Source of the DNA: Spongilla lacustris
Taxonomy: Eukaryota; Porifera; Demospongiae; Spongillida; Spongillidae
DNA: 64,000 nt
NCBI GenBank assembly: GCA_949361645.1
Contig: OX442433.1
Span: 7,655,152 to 7,719,151, forward strand
Direction: 5' to 3'
A program made the position numbers and the translations under genes. The notes below the pieces were generated by a model. The model did not search any database and had not been told where the DNA came from. It worked only from the letters and a program-made list of their open reading frames with translations. Numbering within the stretch: position 1 is the stretch's first letter; each line of letters begins with the position of its first letter. Below, piece by piece: positions 35,697 to 46,950 of this stretch.

Positions 35697-36537
35697 ATGT
35701 CCATATATGGGAAAGTTTACGAGAAAAGGGACCTAGCGTTTATTATAAAAAAGTATAATAAAAATGCATTACGTTTGATTTGCTATAACTTCCGAACAGT
35801 TAACGCTATCACTTTCCTATTTTCAACACTTCATACTGCACCATTTCTCTATGGTATAATACATTTTGGAGTCTTGCACTTTATCCGTGTCAGTATTGCA
35901 ACGTTCGATACCCCACTGGGTTCAAACCCGCCATAACTTTCGGTAGGAGTAATCAATTCGCTTCAAATTCGGTTTGTAGGTAGAGAGGTCCTATACCTAT
36001 CGATTTGTTCTGTTCGTTGATTTTTATGCCATCCATTACGGAGTTACAGTTGAACAAACTACGTGCCCATTTTCGCGCTCGATTCGCGCCAATGATTTGT
36101 GCAAATTGCGTTCCGCTCAATGTATGGGGAGGCGGGGATTATAACATTGGCGCGAATCAAGCGGGAAAAAATGCACGTAGTTTGTTCAACTGTATCTCCG
36201 TAACGGATGGCATAAAAATCAACGAACAGAACAAATCGATAGGTATAGGACCTCTCTACCTAAAAACCGAATTTGAAGCGAATTGATTACTCCTACCGAA
36301 AGTTATGGCGGGTTTGAACCCAGTGAGGTATCGAACGTTGCAATACTGACACGGAGCTTGTGCAAGACTCCAAAATGTATTTTACCGTAGAGAAATGGTG
36401 CAGTATGAAGTGTTGAAAATAGGAAGTTGATAGCGTTAACTGTTCGGAAGTTATAGCAAATCAAACGTAATGCATTTTTATTATACTTTTTTATAATACA
36501 CGCTAGGTCCCTTTTCTCGTAAACTTTCCCATATATA
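35697..36537. mobile_element. Foldback element, 0.84 kb, arms about 390 bp
   Basis: The left end TATATGGGAAAGTTTACGAG mirrors the right end CTCGTAAACTTTCCCATATA. The arms pair through GACCTAGCGT, CGTTTGATTTGCTATAACTT, GGGTTCAAACCCGCC, GGTAGAGAGGTCCTATACC and GTTGAACAAACTACGTGC, with the turn near 36115. The middle of each arm closely matches the outer arms of the 9-kb foldback at 50453-59463, so both are one family. The TTCAAACCC word is not a tRNA. Confidence 0.92.
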
Positions 36538-36624
36538 TATGTATTTCATTCTATTGTGCAACTATGGCTTCTGTTTACAAAGATTACACATAGCTACTTA
36601 ACTACTAACAATGCATAATTCTTT

Positions 36625-37110
36625 TCTAGCAGCAAATCGCATCAACTGCTGTGCCTTCAATTTAACTGTGAACAGCAATCTGTGAGCTCCCCCCACTGGG
36701 CAAAAGACCTAGTAACAGCAACATTGGCACAGCATTCAGGCACCTATTCAATGATGTCCCAAACTTTGGGTTAACAGAAGACATGTCTGAATGTAGTAAC
36801 TGGAAGCTATCAAGGTTTCAGCGAAATGCTGATGCTGTGGTACAACACTTTGGAGAGAAATGGCGCTTGGGATGAATACAAGTCAGTGTTCTGCACAGAG
36901 AGATGGAAACAGCTACCTGCAAGTGATAAATCAAAGCATACATTATCCACCTGTACTGAATGCTACACTCAATATGATAACCTCCAACACAAATATCCTA
37001 TAAAGCCAATATATGTACATGTGAGGGGTGAGGAGGCGTCATATACTGATGCAGAGGTGTCACATACTGATGAGGTGTCATACTTAGTAGGAGCAATAGA
37101 CAACAGTTCG
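36625..37110 (+). pseudogene. Protein-like fragment of unknown family, frameshifted
   Basis: Two collinear pieces in different frames look protein-coding: SNWKLSRFQRNADAVVQHFG near 36795-36860, then WKQLPASDKSKHTLSTC and ECYTQYDNLQHKYPIKPIY at 36905-37010. The switch of frame near 36865 suggests a frameshift or a missed intron. The W...HTLS-x-C-x2-C pattern hints at a zinc-binding region of the kind common in transposon-borne proteins, but I cannot name the family. It lies between the foldback and a minisatellite in the 6.46-kb element, in opposite orientation to the RAG1-N-like gene. Confidence 0.4.
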
Positions 37111-37129
37111 AACTCACTGAAGCACACAC

Positions 37130-37850
37130 ACAAACTGCCTTTCTTTCCAACATTACACCATGCACGCAACTACACACACAACTCCCCTCACCGAAGCACA
37201 CACCACCCACACACACAAACTGCCCCTTTCCCACACTACACCCATGCACACAACTAAACACTCCACTCTCCCTCACTGAAGCACACACCACCCACACACA
37301 CAGCTGCCCCTCTTTCCCACATTACACCATGCACACAACTACACACACAACTCTCCCTCACTGAAGCACACCACCCACACACACAACTGCCCCTCTTTCC
37401 CACATTACACCATGCACACAACTACACACAACTTTCCCTCACTGAAGCACACACCACCCACACACAACTGCCCCTCTTTCCCACATTACACCATGCACAC
37501 AACTACACACACAACTCTCCCTCACTGAAGCACACCACCCACACACACAACTGCCCCTCTTTCCCACATTACACCATGCACACAACTACACACACAACTC
37601 CCCTCACTGAAGCACACACCACCCACACACACAACTGCCCCTCTTTCCCACATTACACCATGCACACATCTACACACACAACTCCCCTCACTGAAGCACA
37701 CCACCCACTCACACAACTGCCCCTCTTTCCCACATTACACCATGCACAAAACTACACACACTACTCTCCTTCACTGAAGCACACACCACTCTACCTCACA
37801 CTACACAACTGCCTCTCCCACATTACACCATGCACACCTCACACACAGAA
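37130..37850. repeat. Minisatellite with a unit of about 80-95 bp, C/A-rich
   Basis: About eight copies of a unit containing CCCTCACTGAAGCACACACC, ACCCACACACACAACTGCCC, CTCTTTCCCACATTACACCA and TGCACACAACTACACACAC. Unit length varies through loss of CA dinucleotides. Apparent open frames on both strands derive from the repeat. Confidence 0.92.
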
Positions 37851-38073
37851 AGTTCTACATTCCATATACACTTCTTCCCATACAATGCACTTAACATGCA
37901 AACCCCCAAGTTAACTGCCTATACAAATTACTATAACCACAAAATGAGCCACTTAAAATAAATGGCGCTACACCTATACGCATTAAAAACACAGTAAGAG
38001 TTGCAGTTGTTGTGTAACTACACAAGAACAACTTTAGAGTCTGATAAGTAAAAGTTGAATGACGTTCACTAAC

Positions 38074-38265
38074 TTACATTCTCGGTGGCATCCATCGCGG
38101 TACCTCCATCGCAACGGTAGCGTCTTTCCCTAGCACTGTAACCAGTTTTTCAGCTTCTTCTCGTTGTCGTAATAGCGATCGTGAACTAGTAGATGGACCC
38201 AATTCAAACTGTGCAACGCTCGAAAGGTAATAACGTGCGATTCGGTGCGAAGCACATGATATCAC
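38074..38265 (-). CDS. Possible first coding exon in the 6.46-kb element
   Basis: Minus-strand open frame of 64 residues with normal composition (SVAQFELGPSTSSRSLLRQR, EEAEKLVTVLGKD), ending at a good GTAAGT donor just below 38074. It is the exon-like sequence nearest the right terminus and has the same orientation as the RAG1-N-like gene, so it could be that gene's 5' exon. The two are 3.4 kb apart and no joining exon was found. It could equally belong to a captured gene. Confidence 0.35.
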   Translation of the reverse strand: MISCASHRIARYYLSSVAQFELGPSTSSRSLLRQREEAEKLVTVLGKDATVAMEVPRWMPPRM

Positions 38266-39714
38266 TTATGAAATTATGTGTAGTTTTAATTCTCGATAGC
38301 ATACGGTACCTAGAAAACTTACAGCTAGACCAGAAGTGCATCCAAGAAGAAAAAAACTCTGATTTTGCCAAGCACACTCGATAGACATCATCATACCGCC
38401 ATTTTAAAATGATTTTTGTCACTATAATGACATCATTATATACGCGCGCGCCCCGTTTATTGAGAAAAAAAAAAAAAGCCATGCCTTAATCTACCTGAGT
38501 TGGGACGAGGTCGTGTGCGCATGCGTACGCGAAAAGAAACAAGTAGTGGATCGTAGTTTTAGTTGAATCCAATATTTTGAACGAAGCTTCACAATCGATA
38601 TGTGAACACATACGAACTTTCAAAATTAGTTAATTTGTTGTGCTTATTAAAATTAATTAGCATGATTAATAATGTATTAATCAAATGGATGTAAAAAAAT
38701 TTGAGGAAACCGACCAACTTGGTTTCAAAATATGAGATTTTTTTCTTCATCCTATCAAAAGTTATTCGCGTTCAAAAGCGTTGCGTTCATTCGTGGACAC
38801 CCTGTATAAGTACTGAAATCAAGTCTGCCCACTTACTTTAAAAAACGGCCCTGATATATGATGTATAGCATAATGCAATAGGCCTTATTCACCATGAATT
38901 GGACTAAGTATTACCCATTAAAAAGTATAAATACCAATGGGCTACTGTCCTTGGTATAACTACACTGTCTACACATAATCAAATTATGTGCGTTTACACC
39001 AGTCTGCTTGAAGTGAACTCTTTCGCAAAAATGTTACGTCATTGTAAAGCTACAATATTATTATTATTATTACCCCCCTCCGCCCACACCAAAAAAAATG
39101 GCTCGTGTTTAAACGAGCGTATCGTCGTAACCATTAACGCTAGCGCGTACCTGTTTCAACATTTCATGAAAGAAATGTTGCTCTAACAAGATTTTGATGA
39201 ACGGTGCGCAGCAGCGCTCGAGATTACGACAATACGCTCGTTCAAATTAACACGATGTTGGTGGGAGCGGAGCGGTACTACAGTTATTCCAATTCAAGGC
39301 AAAATTCTATTTGGTGAACACGCACATTTCGGTTTGATTGCATACTAGTGTATGGAGTGACGAAATCAGTATAATTACGTATTTATATGTGCGCGATGTG
39401 GGCTAATTATATTCATCAACGGTTCCAAGGGGGCCCCCCCCCCTGTATCCGCCTCTGGCTATCTTATCACCTAACCACTGACCGCAAAAAAAGTAGTACT
39501 TTCAAAACGTAATGTATTCTGAGTAACGTACAATATTCAGTAAACAAATCATGATATGTCAATTCTACAAACTTAATAAAACTGTTGTTTAATGCAGATA
39601 CACAAGTACATTAGCATTAAATCATGAATATAAAAGGTTTCATACATAAAATATTGCTGTTAATTTTCATTTCAGGAAATTACACGAGTGTATCATTCGA
39701 ATAGAATGGTGGAC

Positions 39715-40075
39715 CTGAGTGATGTAATGGTGGGACCTAGGTGATGTAATGGTGGACCTAGGTGATGTAATGGTGGGACCTAGGTGATGTAACGGTGGAC
39801 CTAAGAGGTGTAATGGTGGACCTAGGTGATGTAATGGTGGACCTAGGTGATGTAATGGTGGACCTAGGTGATGTATTCATGATGTAATGGTGGACCTAGG
39901 TGATGTATTCGTGATGTAATGGTGGACCTAGGTGATGTAATGGTGGTCCTAGGTGATGTAATGGTGATGTAATAGTGAACCTAAGTGGTGTAATGGTGGA
40001 CATAGGTGATGTAATGGTGGACCTAGGTGATGTACTGGTGGACAAAGGTGATGTAATGGTGGACTTAGTCATACA
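39715..40075. repeat. 21-bp minisatellite
   Basis: Roughly 16 copies of GATGTAATGGTGGACCTAGG plus T, with variants (GGGACCTAGG, GTATTCGTGATG, GGACCTAAGTGG). It lies in otherwise featureless sequence. From 38807 to 39714 I see only AT-rich unique sequence and a C-run at about 39432, next to a word reading GTATCCGCCTCTGG that may be a transposon end. Confidence 0.92.
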
Positions 40076-40384
40076 CATCTGAGGTACACACACAAATTAC
40101 ACAGGTCTGGGATAGTTGAAGACAAGCACATGATTCATTATGTCGGACTTTGCCGTGGGAGAGGACGGAGATCTTTGGGACCAATAAGGCTCAATCTCAG
40201 CAAATCGTAACAGCAAGGTTACTCTATAGCTACTGCTTACAACATTCCTCATGCATCCTATTCAAGTCGTCTTCAAGAGATGAGATAGGGCAGGTGAAGA
40301 AGGGACAAGAGGAGGGAGGGAGGTGTGGTGGAATGGACAAGAGGAGGGAGGAAGAAGGGAGGGGTGGAGGAAGGGAGAGAGAGG

Positions 40385-41053
40385 CAATGTGCTTTGCAAC
40401 TCACAAAATGGCACCCATCTCCACCGATCAGCTTAACCGAATTGATACCATATACCTTAATGAGGCCACACTTCCAGAACTGAATTTTTTGCTTTTTCAA
40501 TTATAACTTTTTATAACCATTTAAGATGTATCATGCGAATTGGATTTTCACATTCAGCCACCATTTCTACACAAGAATGATCAATTCAATTACAATTACT
40601 AAATAAAAAGAAAGATTGGTGAGACAGGAAGTATAAACGGTTTAAAACACCTTTTTGTAATACAACTCCAGTGCAGAATGTAGTTAAGGGCTCAAATTTT
40701 TTTTGTGGATACTCTTTGGGGCTACCTATATATGTGGCACATTCGTTGGCTGAAGTCAATTTGCAGAGTACATTTACATAGTATGAAAATGCGATGCAAA
40801 TCTGATGCAAATGTGGCATTTACTTACGTTTACATAAGAGTGCTTTTCTGTGCTAGTGCCGCTGTTCATGTAAGTTTGACTACATGCGCATGTAAACTTG
40901 TATGTTGGGTTAGGTTGCTGTTCCTGTACTGATATTCACTACTGGTTCCTCTGTTCAGTCTGGTTGCTAGATGTGTACCTGTGCCAACCAGTTTTTCAAG
41001 CTGACCTGTGGAGATGGGTGCCATTTTGTGAGTTGCAAAGCACACTCTGAGCT
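40385..41053. repeat. Inverted repeat, about 50-bp arms, 0.67 kb overall
   Basis: TGTGCTTTGCAACTCACAAA then ATGGCACCCATCTCCACC at about 40388-40426 returns reversed at about 41008-41045. The interior is unique. It is consistent with a small non-autonomous element or a local inversion duplication. Purine-rich GAGGGAGG words precede it (40310-40380). Downstream, 41396-41520 is a pyrimidine-rich CCCTC stretch. No gene is supported. Confidence 0.6.
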
Positions 41054-41661
41054 GTTACACATACCCACAAGGTAGGTGTGTTTCTGTGCCAAAAAATGGC
41101 ACGTGAGGATATTGAACACTGCATGGGGGTGTGACCGGCCACAACTAATAAGCAAGCCTGTAGTGGGCAGTAGGGATACTCTACATAGGCAAGTTATTTA
41201 GTATCACTAAAAATACATGTAAGATTACATTGGGGGCGGTAGGGGGGGCCGGGGGGTTAACCATGAGGAATCGAAATTTATTTTTATGCAAAGCAAAAGT
41301 CAAAGAAATGGTGAGTTTCATATATACTAAGAGTATAACTAACGTTTGCTGACCGCGGTGTATAATCCTCCCTCCAGTGCCGACCTCCTTCTGTAATGCA
41401 TCACCTGCCACATGTCTCTCTTCACCTCCCTCTTTTCCCCTCAATCCCTCCTTTCCCCTCAATCCCTCCTTTCTCCCCCTCTCATCTCCTCCATCCCTCC
41501 CCCACCCTACTCCCTCCCAATGGCCAATGGGACCGGGTTACTGGTCCCTGTTGCATGCACCTCCGTAAAATTAAAGAATTGAATTTTGAATTGCTTCACC
41601 AACTGACGATTATACATATTAAACTCTGTCAAAAAGCTTCAACAAGTTGCATCTGAGGGAT

Positions 41662-42464
41662 TCAGAAATCTGAATCTGGATCATGAAAATTTTCGTCGTA
41701 TTCAGCACCACCACGCATCTGTTGCATTACAGATAATGCAAGGTGAAAATCCAAAAGAGCAGGATGCGGTGGTTGGAAACGTGATGATGGCGTTACCCAT
41801 AATAATTTACCATCATGAGCTTGGTATGCAATATTAATAGCAACAACAGTATAAGTTTTGGTGTCTGCTTCATATTTGATTGCAATTTCACCAGCATCAA
41901 ATGCACAATGTAAATCAGGGGTTAAGATTAATCCATTCCTCACATCATTAATAGTGTCGGGTAATCTTAGTATTACGCGTTTGACATCATCTGGGAGACT
42001 ATCCTTTCTCTTCCAATGAGCTATGGCAACAATATGACAAGCTTGCAAGTGATTACTTGTATTTCCAGTAATCACACAGGTGCATTGATCTCTAGCATTC
42101 ACTTTTACTGAAAAGGCATTCTTTCTATTTTGTGGAGATGGATTAATATATGAACTTCGACGGCTTCTGGGTATGATTGTAAGATCAAGATTACTATATA
42201 CGTTGTTGATACAAATTTTTGGAGAAGTGCTTTGTTTTGCAGTGATAGTATACTCTCCAGGTGGTATAAGTGAAGTCAAGTTGATATCCATAATTTCATT
42301 AGCGCCATCCTGTTTAATGTCATAGTCTTCGATTTTAAAGTGACCACAAACAGAAGTCATAAACAAATATATTCGATGCCATGGTCGACCACAGGAATAG
42401 CTGTTAAGTTTCAACACCACTTCGCGATCATCGATTTCGTGGTCATTGTTGTAAAAAATAATGG
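41662..42464 (-). CDS. HNH endonuclease-like domain protein
   Basis: This minus-strand exon starts after a good acceptor (TTTCAG) at 42465 and runs about 267 codons to a stop. The frame remains open upstream to 42576, but that part looks intronic. The C-terminal half shows the HNH layout: CTCVITGN, LQACHIVAIAHW, LPDTINDVRNGLILTPDLHC, AFDAGEIAI. This fits HNH-type domains (PF13391-like) common in fungi and expanded in some invertebrates. Such proteins carry a His-Asn-His metal site for DNA cleavage; the catalytic H of CHIV, the N of RNG and the H of DLH are present. The N-terminal half (NNDHEIDDREVVLKLNSYSC and a WHRIYLF block) is not assigned. A 5' exon is probably missing. Activity is unknown. 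Confidence 0.75.
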
Positions 42465-42576
42465 CTGAAAATGAAGGCATCAATATTAACCACAGACATA
42501 ATAAGCTATGGTGATGGTTATCACATAATAATGAAGATCCCAGTGAGAGAAAATGAGTATGGGATTGTATGGGCAC

Positions 42577-45274
42577 GCAAGTGATCTTGGCTTAATGAAG
42601 TACGATCGTGTGTGGAAATGATCACCACAATGATAAGCTGTTACTTATACCCCTTAAAAAAAACGAAAGGGGTTACCCCATGCAGAGATCACCCACAAGA
42701 CAGAGCACACACTAATAATAACTAAGAGGTAAATGATACTAGCAATCACTTCATTGCAACTGCATGAAATCATGTTTATTTGTACATGCCACAGTCTGTA
42801 GACTTGGAATTAAGAGTTCACTATTAACATCAGTCCCACATGTAATCCTAATCATGGCATCTTAGGCATTTGAGGTGTATTGTGGTTTCGGTTTATTACA
42901 AGGTGATCGGTTCTCTGTTGAGGTGACTGATTATAATCCACATGTGATATATTGTAATTTAAACAATGTATTTTTTATTTTTGCTATTTTTAGCTGTCAT
43001 ATCATTAGAACCTAATAACTTTAAAGTCGGTTAGATAAGAGATTCCTCTATTTGTAGCACACTGGTAAGGTATGTGGAACATACATGTACTGTGAGCAAA
43101 TGGCTTGGTTATCTATAGATGTGTGGAACCTACCTACTGAATTGATATAGGCAATAAAAACCCTCCGTTGTTTATAAACACATGTACACGCTGAACAGTG
43201 CTAGTGTACACAGGCACCGTATTATTTACGATTCTACAAACATTATTTTTTTGTGAAGCCTACTTATACATGTTCAACTCTTGGGGTTCTTTCATATCCC
43301 TTCTTCTTACCTTGATCATCTTGTAGCAGAATCTTTTGTTCTTGAAGCACAGATACGTTTGGTTCCTTAAAAGTAGAACCTACGAATGGATGAATGGACA
43401 CATCAATAGACATAGACAGTCCTTTTTCTGCATTGATTTGTGTGGAACCTCGAAATGCTGACTCCCTGAAATACAGACACCTCGATAAACAAGGACACTA
43501 TCTCTTACGGTTTGTTGTATGCTGTATTTATTGTCAAAGTTTTATTGAACTGTTGTTGTATACATGTAGAATGTAGAATGAAATATTGCACAGAATGAAA
43601 TATTAATTCAAGGTCATTCTCACTTGGTACATGTACTTATTTGCCACTGCCATATATTATAGATTTCTTCCCGTCATTGAAATTGTATAATATCTGGCTT
43701 ATGAATAGCATCTGTGTCGGACTGATTGAAAAGACGAAAATTGGGAAGGCATACGCAGGACTCTAGTCTATGTACCGTGCAAGAGTATTAATATCAAGTG
43801 GTACTAACCATTAAGTGTACTTGTAATTTAGTATAATTTGGACCCAACTTAATCTACTTCATTTCTGAAGCATGACATCTCACATGTCCTTACATGCAAC
43901 TCACAATTTCTCTCACTAACAGCGCCATTACAAACGTACGCGTGCTATTATTAAGGGTCACGCATGCGCAATGAAATAGACACAGCCGGATGATCCAGCT
44001 CAATGTTTTTTATCTTTAAAAAAAAGCCTAACCCATAACATGGATAAAGTTGATCCAATTATCACAGCTCAGACTACGTTTTGAAACTGGGAGCATTTGA
44101 ACTGAGTAGTATCTGCTAGCTTCCATTTCTGTATCATTTTAATATGCCCAGTCTACATTATCAAAGATGACCATACTGGATGATGTGATGACCACATTGA
44201 TGAGCCAAACTACTCAATGTAGTTAAGGCATGGGACACAACTTTTGAATGGAGAAAATGAAGACCTCCAAGTGGCAACTTTCAACATCTACCACTTCAAG
44301 AATGAACAATCAAATGATTTGTCTGTCATGTTGCTGTCTTGTCATGTCATTTATACATCATGTAAACATATTATGTTGTCATAGCAACTACGCGCGCATC
44401 GCCACCTGCTGGTTTACGCAACTATTTCCTTAACAGAAAGGCCGCCGGTAAAAAGTGGGCTAATGTTCACGAAATATGAACTAGCGCATGCACCAATCTT
44501 TTGCCTAACTCGCAATGCTTGGGAAAAGAGTACATCGTATTCTAGTAATCATGAACAATGCAAAAAACAGTGAGTCTGCGGCACTAATTTTTTTGTTTAC
44601 TAATTTTTATTACAATATTGCGAGCCCATCCATTATATGAATTACAAGTTCCACCCGCCATAACAAAATATAGTCCTTCTGGAACAACCAGGTTGTTACC
44701 AGGACTTCATCTATTTGTGTTTTTGATTCGGCAAGTCGTTCTGAAGTTAAGCACTATCATCTATGCGGCCAAAAAAGCGGCCATATAAGTGGGGTGTGGT
44801 TATTACGTACATTTCTGCCAATCATCTTATTTGCAGCTGCTGTTACCGATGAAGGTCAATCTAGCTTGAATACGATCGCTCAATCAGCGGTAACTTCCAC
44901 GTGTACAAGCCACGCTAAGGTAGGTGTGTATATAAATACGTGTATGCAGTGCACATACAATATCTTATTTGCCGAAAATGTGTGCATAACCTCAATATGC
45001 CTCACATACACTGAGCCTCAGGGCCCGGACTCTTCTCTGCCACGGAAATGAGTACCTAACCTTAATATATAGCTATAGATCTATGTTGCCTATTAAAATG
45101 CAGCTAGTGTTACCGATGAAAGGTCAATCTAGCTTGCATATACGATCGACCAATCAACGGTAACTTCCAAGCGTATGAGTACCTAGTAAAGCCGCGCTAT
45201 AACTACTAATAGTATACATTGTATAAATACGTGCGTACAAATTATAAGAAATCTCTGTCGCCAATGGGCCACAC
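42577..45274. other. Intergenic sequence with scattered short duplications
   Basis: No gene recognised. The block 44836-44915 (GTTACCGATGAAGGTCAATC and following) is repeated directly at about 45111-45180. The block at about 44190-44242, ending AGGCATGGGACACAACTTTT, is found inverted at about 46236-46300. A stretch at 43394-43500 reads like transposon-derived sequence (GTGGAACCTCGAAATGCTGA, CACCTCGATAAACAAGGACA). An open frame at 44794-45051 starts with a hydrophobic segment but has no recognised domain. Confidence 0.5.
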
Positions 45275-45830
45275 CCTCAGGGCTTCTCACATACAGGTCA
45301 CACCCACAAGGACTCTGCTCTGCCGTAGTGCGCTTAACCCTTTTCTGCCTCACATACAGGTCACACCCACAAGGACTCTGCACTGCCACTGTGCGGTTAA
45401 CCCTTTACTGCCTCACATACGGGTCACACCCACAAGGACTCTTCTCTGCTGCACCTTTTATGCCTCACATACAGGTCACCACATACAGGTCACACCCACA
45501 AGGACTCTTCTCTGCCACAATGCGGTTAACCCTTTTCTGCCTCACATACACGTCACACCCACAAGGACTCTTCTCTGCCGCAGTGTGCTTAACCCTTTCC
45601 TGCCTCACATACAGGTCCTCACATACAGGTCACACCCACAAGGACTCTGCTCTGCCGCTGTGTGGTTAACCCTTTCCTACCTCACATACAGGTCACACCC
45701 ACAAGGACTATGCTTTGCCGCAGTGCTGTTAACCCTTTTACGCCCCACATACAGGCCACACCCTCAGAAACTGTTCTCTGCTGGAAATGTGTACTTAACC
45801 CCATTCTACCTCACGCACTGGCCAAGGCTG
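45275..45830. repeat. Minisatellite with a unit of about 63 bp
   Basis: About eight or nine copies of TCACATACAGGTCACACCCA + CAAGGACTCTGCTCTGCCGC + AGTGCGGTTAACCCTTT + CTGCC, with small deletions and partial units (for example 45478-45490 and 45612-45625). Because 63 is divisible by three, frames stay open in places (45219-45851), which does not indicate a gene. Confidence 0.93.
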
Positions 45831-46289
45831 TCCTGGCTTCACTCACACTAAGGCTTAATGTACTGCTGATTTAAAAAGAAAATTGGAGAGTTAATAGTAA
45901 CACCGTGCTCACACTGACGTGAAAGAACGGTCTGCAACCACGATAGTGTGAATAAAGTAGCAATATATATATATTTAGACCTGGTGGCGGGCGCCTATCA
46001 CCGTCTATCTAACCTTAAAACGCGGTCGGCGTGGTATCGATAGTTAATCCGGTCGCTGTAGGAACTAGACGGAGTGCCGCTCCGCACACATGTATTTGCT
46101 TATAAGAAACATAATATGTACATCATAATGGAGAATTCAAAATGGTTTTCCATCCGTATATTGCGCGCGGCGCGCCTACAACAACCTGGAATGATGTAAT
46201 TCAATATGCTGTTACCAAGAAACGTACGGGGCGTGCGCGTAAAATTGTGTCCCATGCCTTAACTACATTGAGTAGATGATGTCTACAGG

Positions 46290-46450
46290 ATGACCACACT
46301 GGATGGTGACCATAGCAGATGATGACCACACAAGATGAGATGATGATCACACAAGATGACCACACAAGATGACCACACAAGATGATGACCACACAAGATA
46401 ATGACCACACTAGATGATGACCACAGTAAATGATGACCACACCACCAGAT
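46290..46450. repeat. Short GATGACCACACAA minisatellite
   Basis: Repeats of 12-18 bp built on GATGACCACACAAGAT. They abut the HNH fragment at 46440-46512 and have replaced or extended its downstream coding sequence on the minus strand. Confidence 0.85.
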
Positions 46451-46512
46451 TTGACCACTATCAAATGCTTTATGCAAATTAGGACATAAGAGTAATCCTT
46501 TCCTCATGTCTT
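46440..46512 (-). pseudogene. Fragment of a second HNH-like gene
   Basis: On the minus strand, after an AG acceptor, the sequence reads MRKGLLLCPNLHKAFDSGQI. This corresponds to VRNGLILTPDLHCAFDAGEI in the HNH exon at 41662-42464. It then runs directly into the minisatellite. The upstream part of the HNH domain was not found close by. It may be the last exon of the coiled-coil gene pieces at 47600-50393, which lie upstream in the same orientation, but the join is not demonstrated. Confidence 0.6.
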
Positions 46513-46656
46513 TTGGTTAGAAATAGTAGGTTTGAATGACATAATCTATTTATGTTAGAATCAATGTGTACCACGTGAGCAGACAATTGCATTTGTTTCC
46601 ATTTGGGGTTCAACTACTCGTACCCAGTACCCAGGCAGTATATAGTGAAATTACAA

Positions 46657-46950
46657 TTAAACCAGGACTCTGAAACTCTAGCATTGTTAACATGGCCAAC
46701 ATTGGGCGAAGCAGGAGGTTAAAAAACAAAGATTGCTCATGTCTGGTGTCCCAGCAAGCTGCATTTACAGTCCCATGAGGAAAGGATGCAAACTGACAGA
46801 GTTATTCACATGCACCCTACTGCTAACTTATTAAACCAGGACTCTGAAAATCTAGCATTGTTAACATGGCCGACATTGGGCGAAGCAGGGGGTTAAAATT
46901 TAAAAAAAAAACAGATATTGCTCATGCCTGGTGTCCCAGCAAGGTGCATA
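46657..46950. repeat. Tandem duplication, unit about 175 bp
   Basis: GAAACTCTAGCATTGTTAAC...GGCGAAGCAGG...CTGGTGTCCCAGCAAG occurs at about 46672-46760 and again at about 46846-46945 with few changes. It is non-coding. Confidence 0.75.

Larger units (their letters stand above)
32039..38499. mobile_element. 6.46-kb element inserted in the right arm, carrying a RAG1-N-like gene
   Basis: The termini are inverted repeats: CTCAGGTAGATTAAGGCAAG at the left and the mirror ending TTAATCTACCTGAG at the right, each followed inward by a T/A-run. Outside each end the foldback arm resumes (AAGTCTT on the left, TTGGGACGAGG on the right). The other arm (about 19720) reads continuously across this point, proving the insertion and suggesting a 2-bp TT duplication. 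Contents: minus-strand pieces of a RAG1 N-terminal-like gene, a 22-bp minisatellite, a nested foldback (35697-36537), a plus-strand protein-like segment (36625-37020), a roughly 90-bp minisatellite and a possible minus-strand first exon (38074-38265). No transposase core is recognised. Confidence 0.82.
18809..38804. mobile_element. Giant foldback element with Tc1/mariner-like termini, TA duplication
   Basis: The left end CAGGGTGTCCACGAATGAAC is mirrored by the right end GTTCATTCGTGGACACCCTG. Each is flanked by TA (18807-18808 and 38805-38806), and pairing continues inward far beyond a normal TIR. Subtracting later insertions (18984-19583, about 20661-21577, 32039-38499) leaves arms of about 6.04 kb (18809 to about 26365) and 5.98 kb. 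Mirrored landmarks: 20070-20120 with 31640-31690, 22041 with 30590, 24519 with 28160. No transposase is visible anywhere inside, so mobility, if any, would depend on one encoded elsewhere. Arm copies differ by many point changes and small indels, so the palindrome is not a simple assembly fold. Confidence 0.88.

Noticed and set aside
35915..35935. GGGTTCAAACCCGCC as a tRNA T-arm
   Set aside because: It is part of a foldback arm and occurs in mirrored form; no cloverleaf or anticodon arm surrounds it.
32039..38499. A complete RAG1/RAG2-type transposon (ProtoRAG)
   Set aside because: Only N-terminal-type zinc/RING blocks and two following blocks are seen; no DDE core, no RAG2-like kelch repeats and no RSS-like ends.
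18809..38804. The giant palindrome as an assembly artefact (unclipped hairpin read)
   Set aside because: The arms differ by many substitutions and indels and by three discrete insertions with clean empty sites on the other arm, which a read artefact would not give. Long-read confirmation is still needed.
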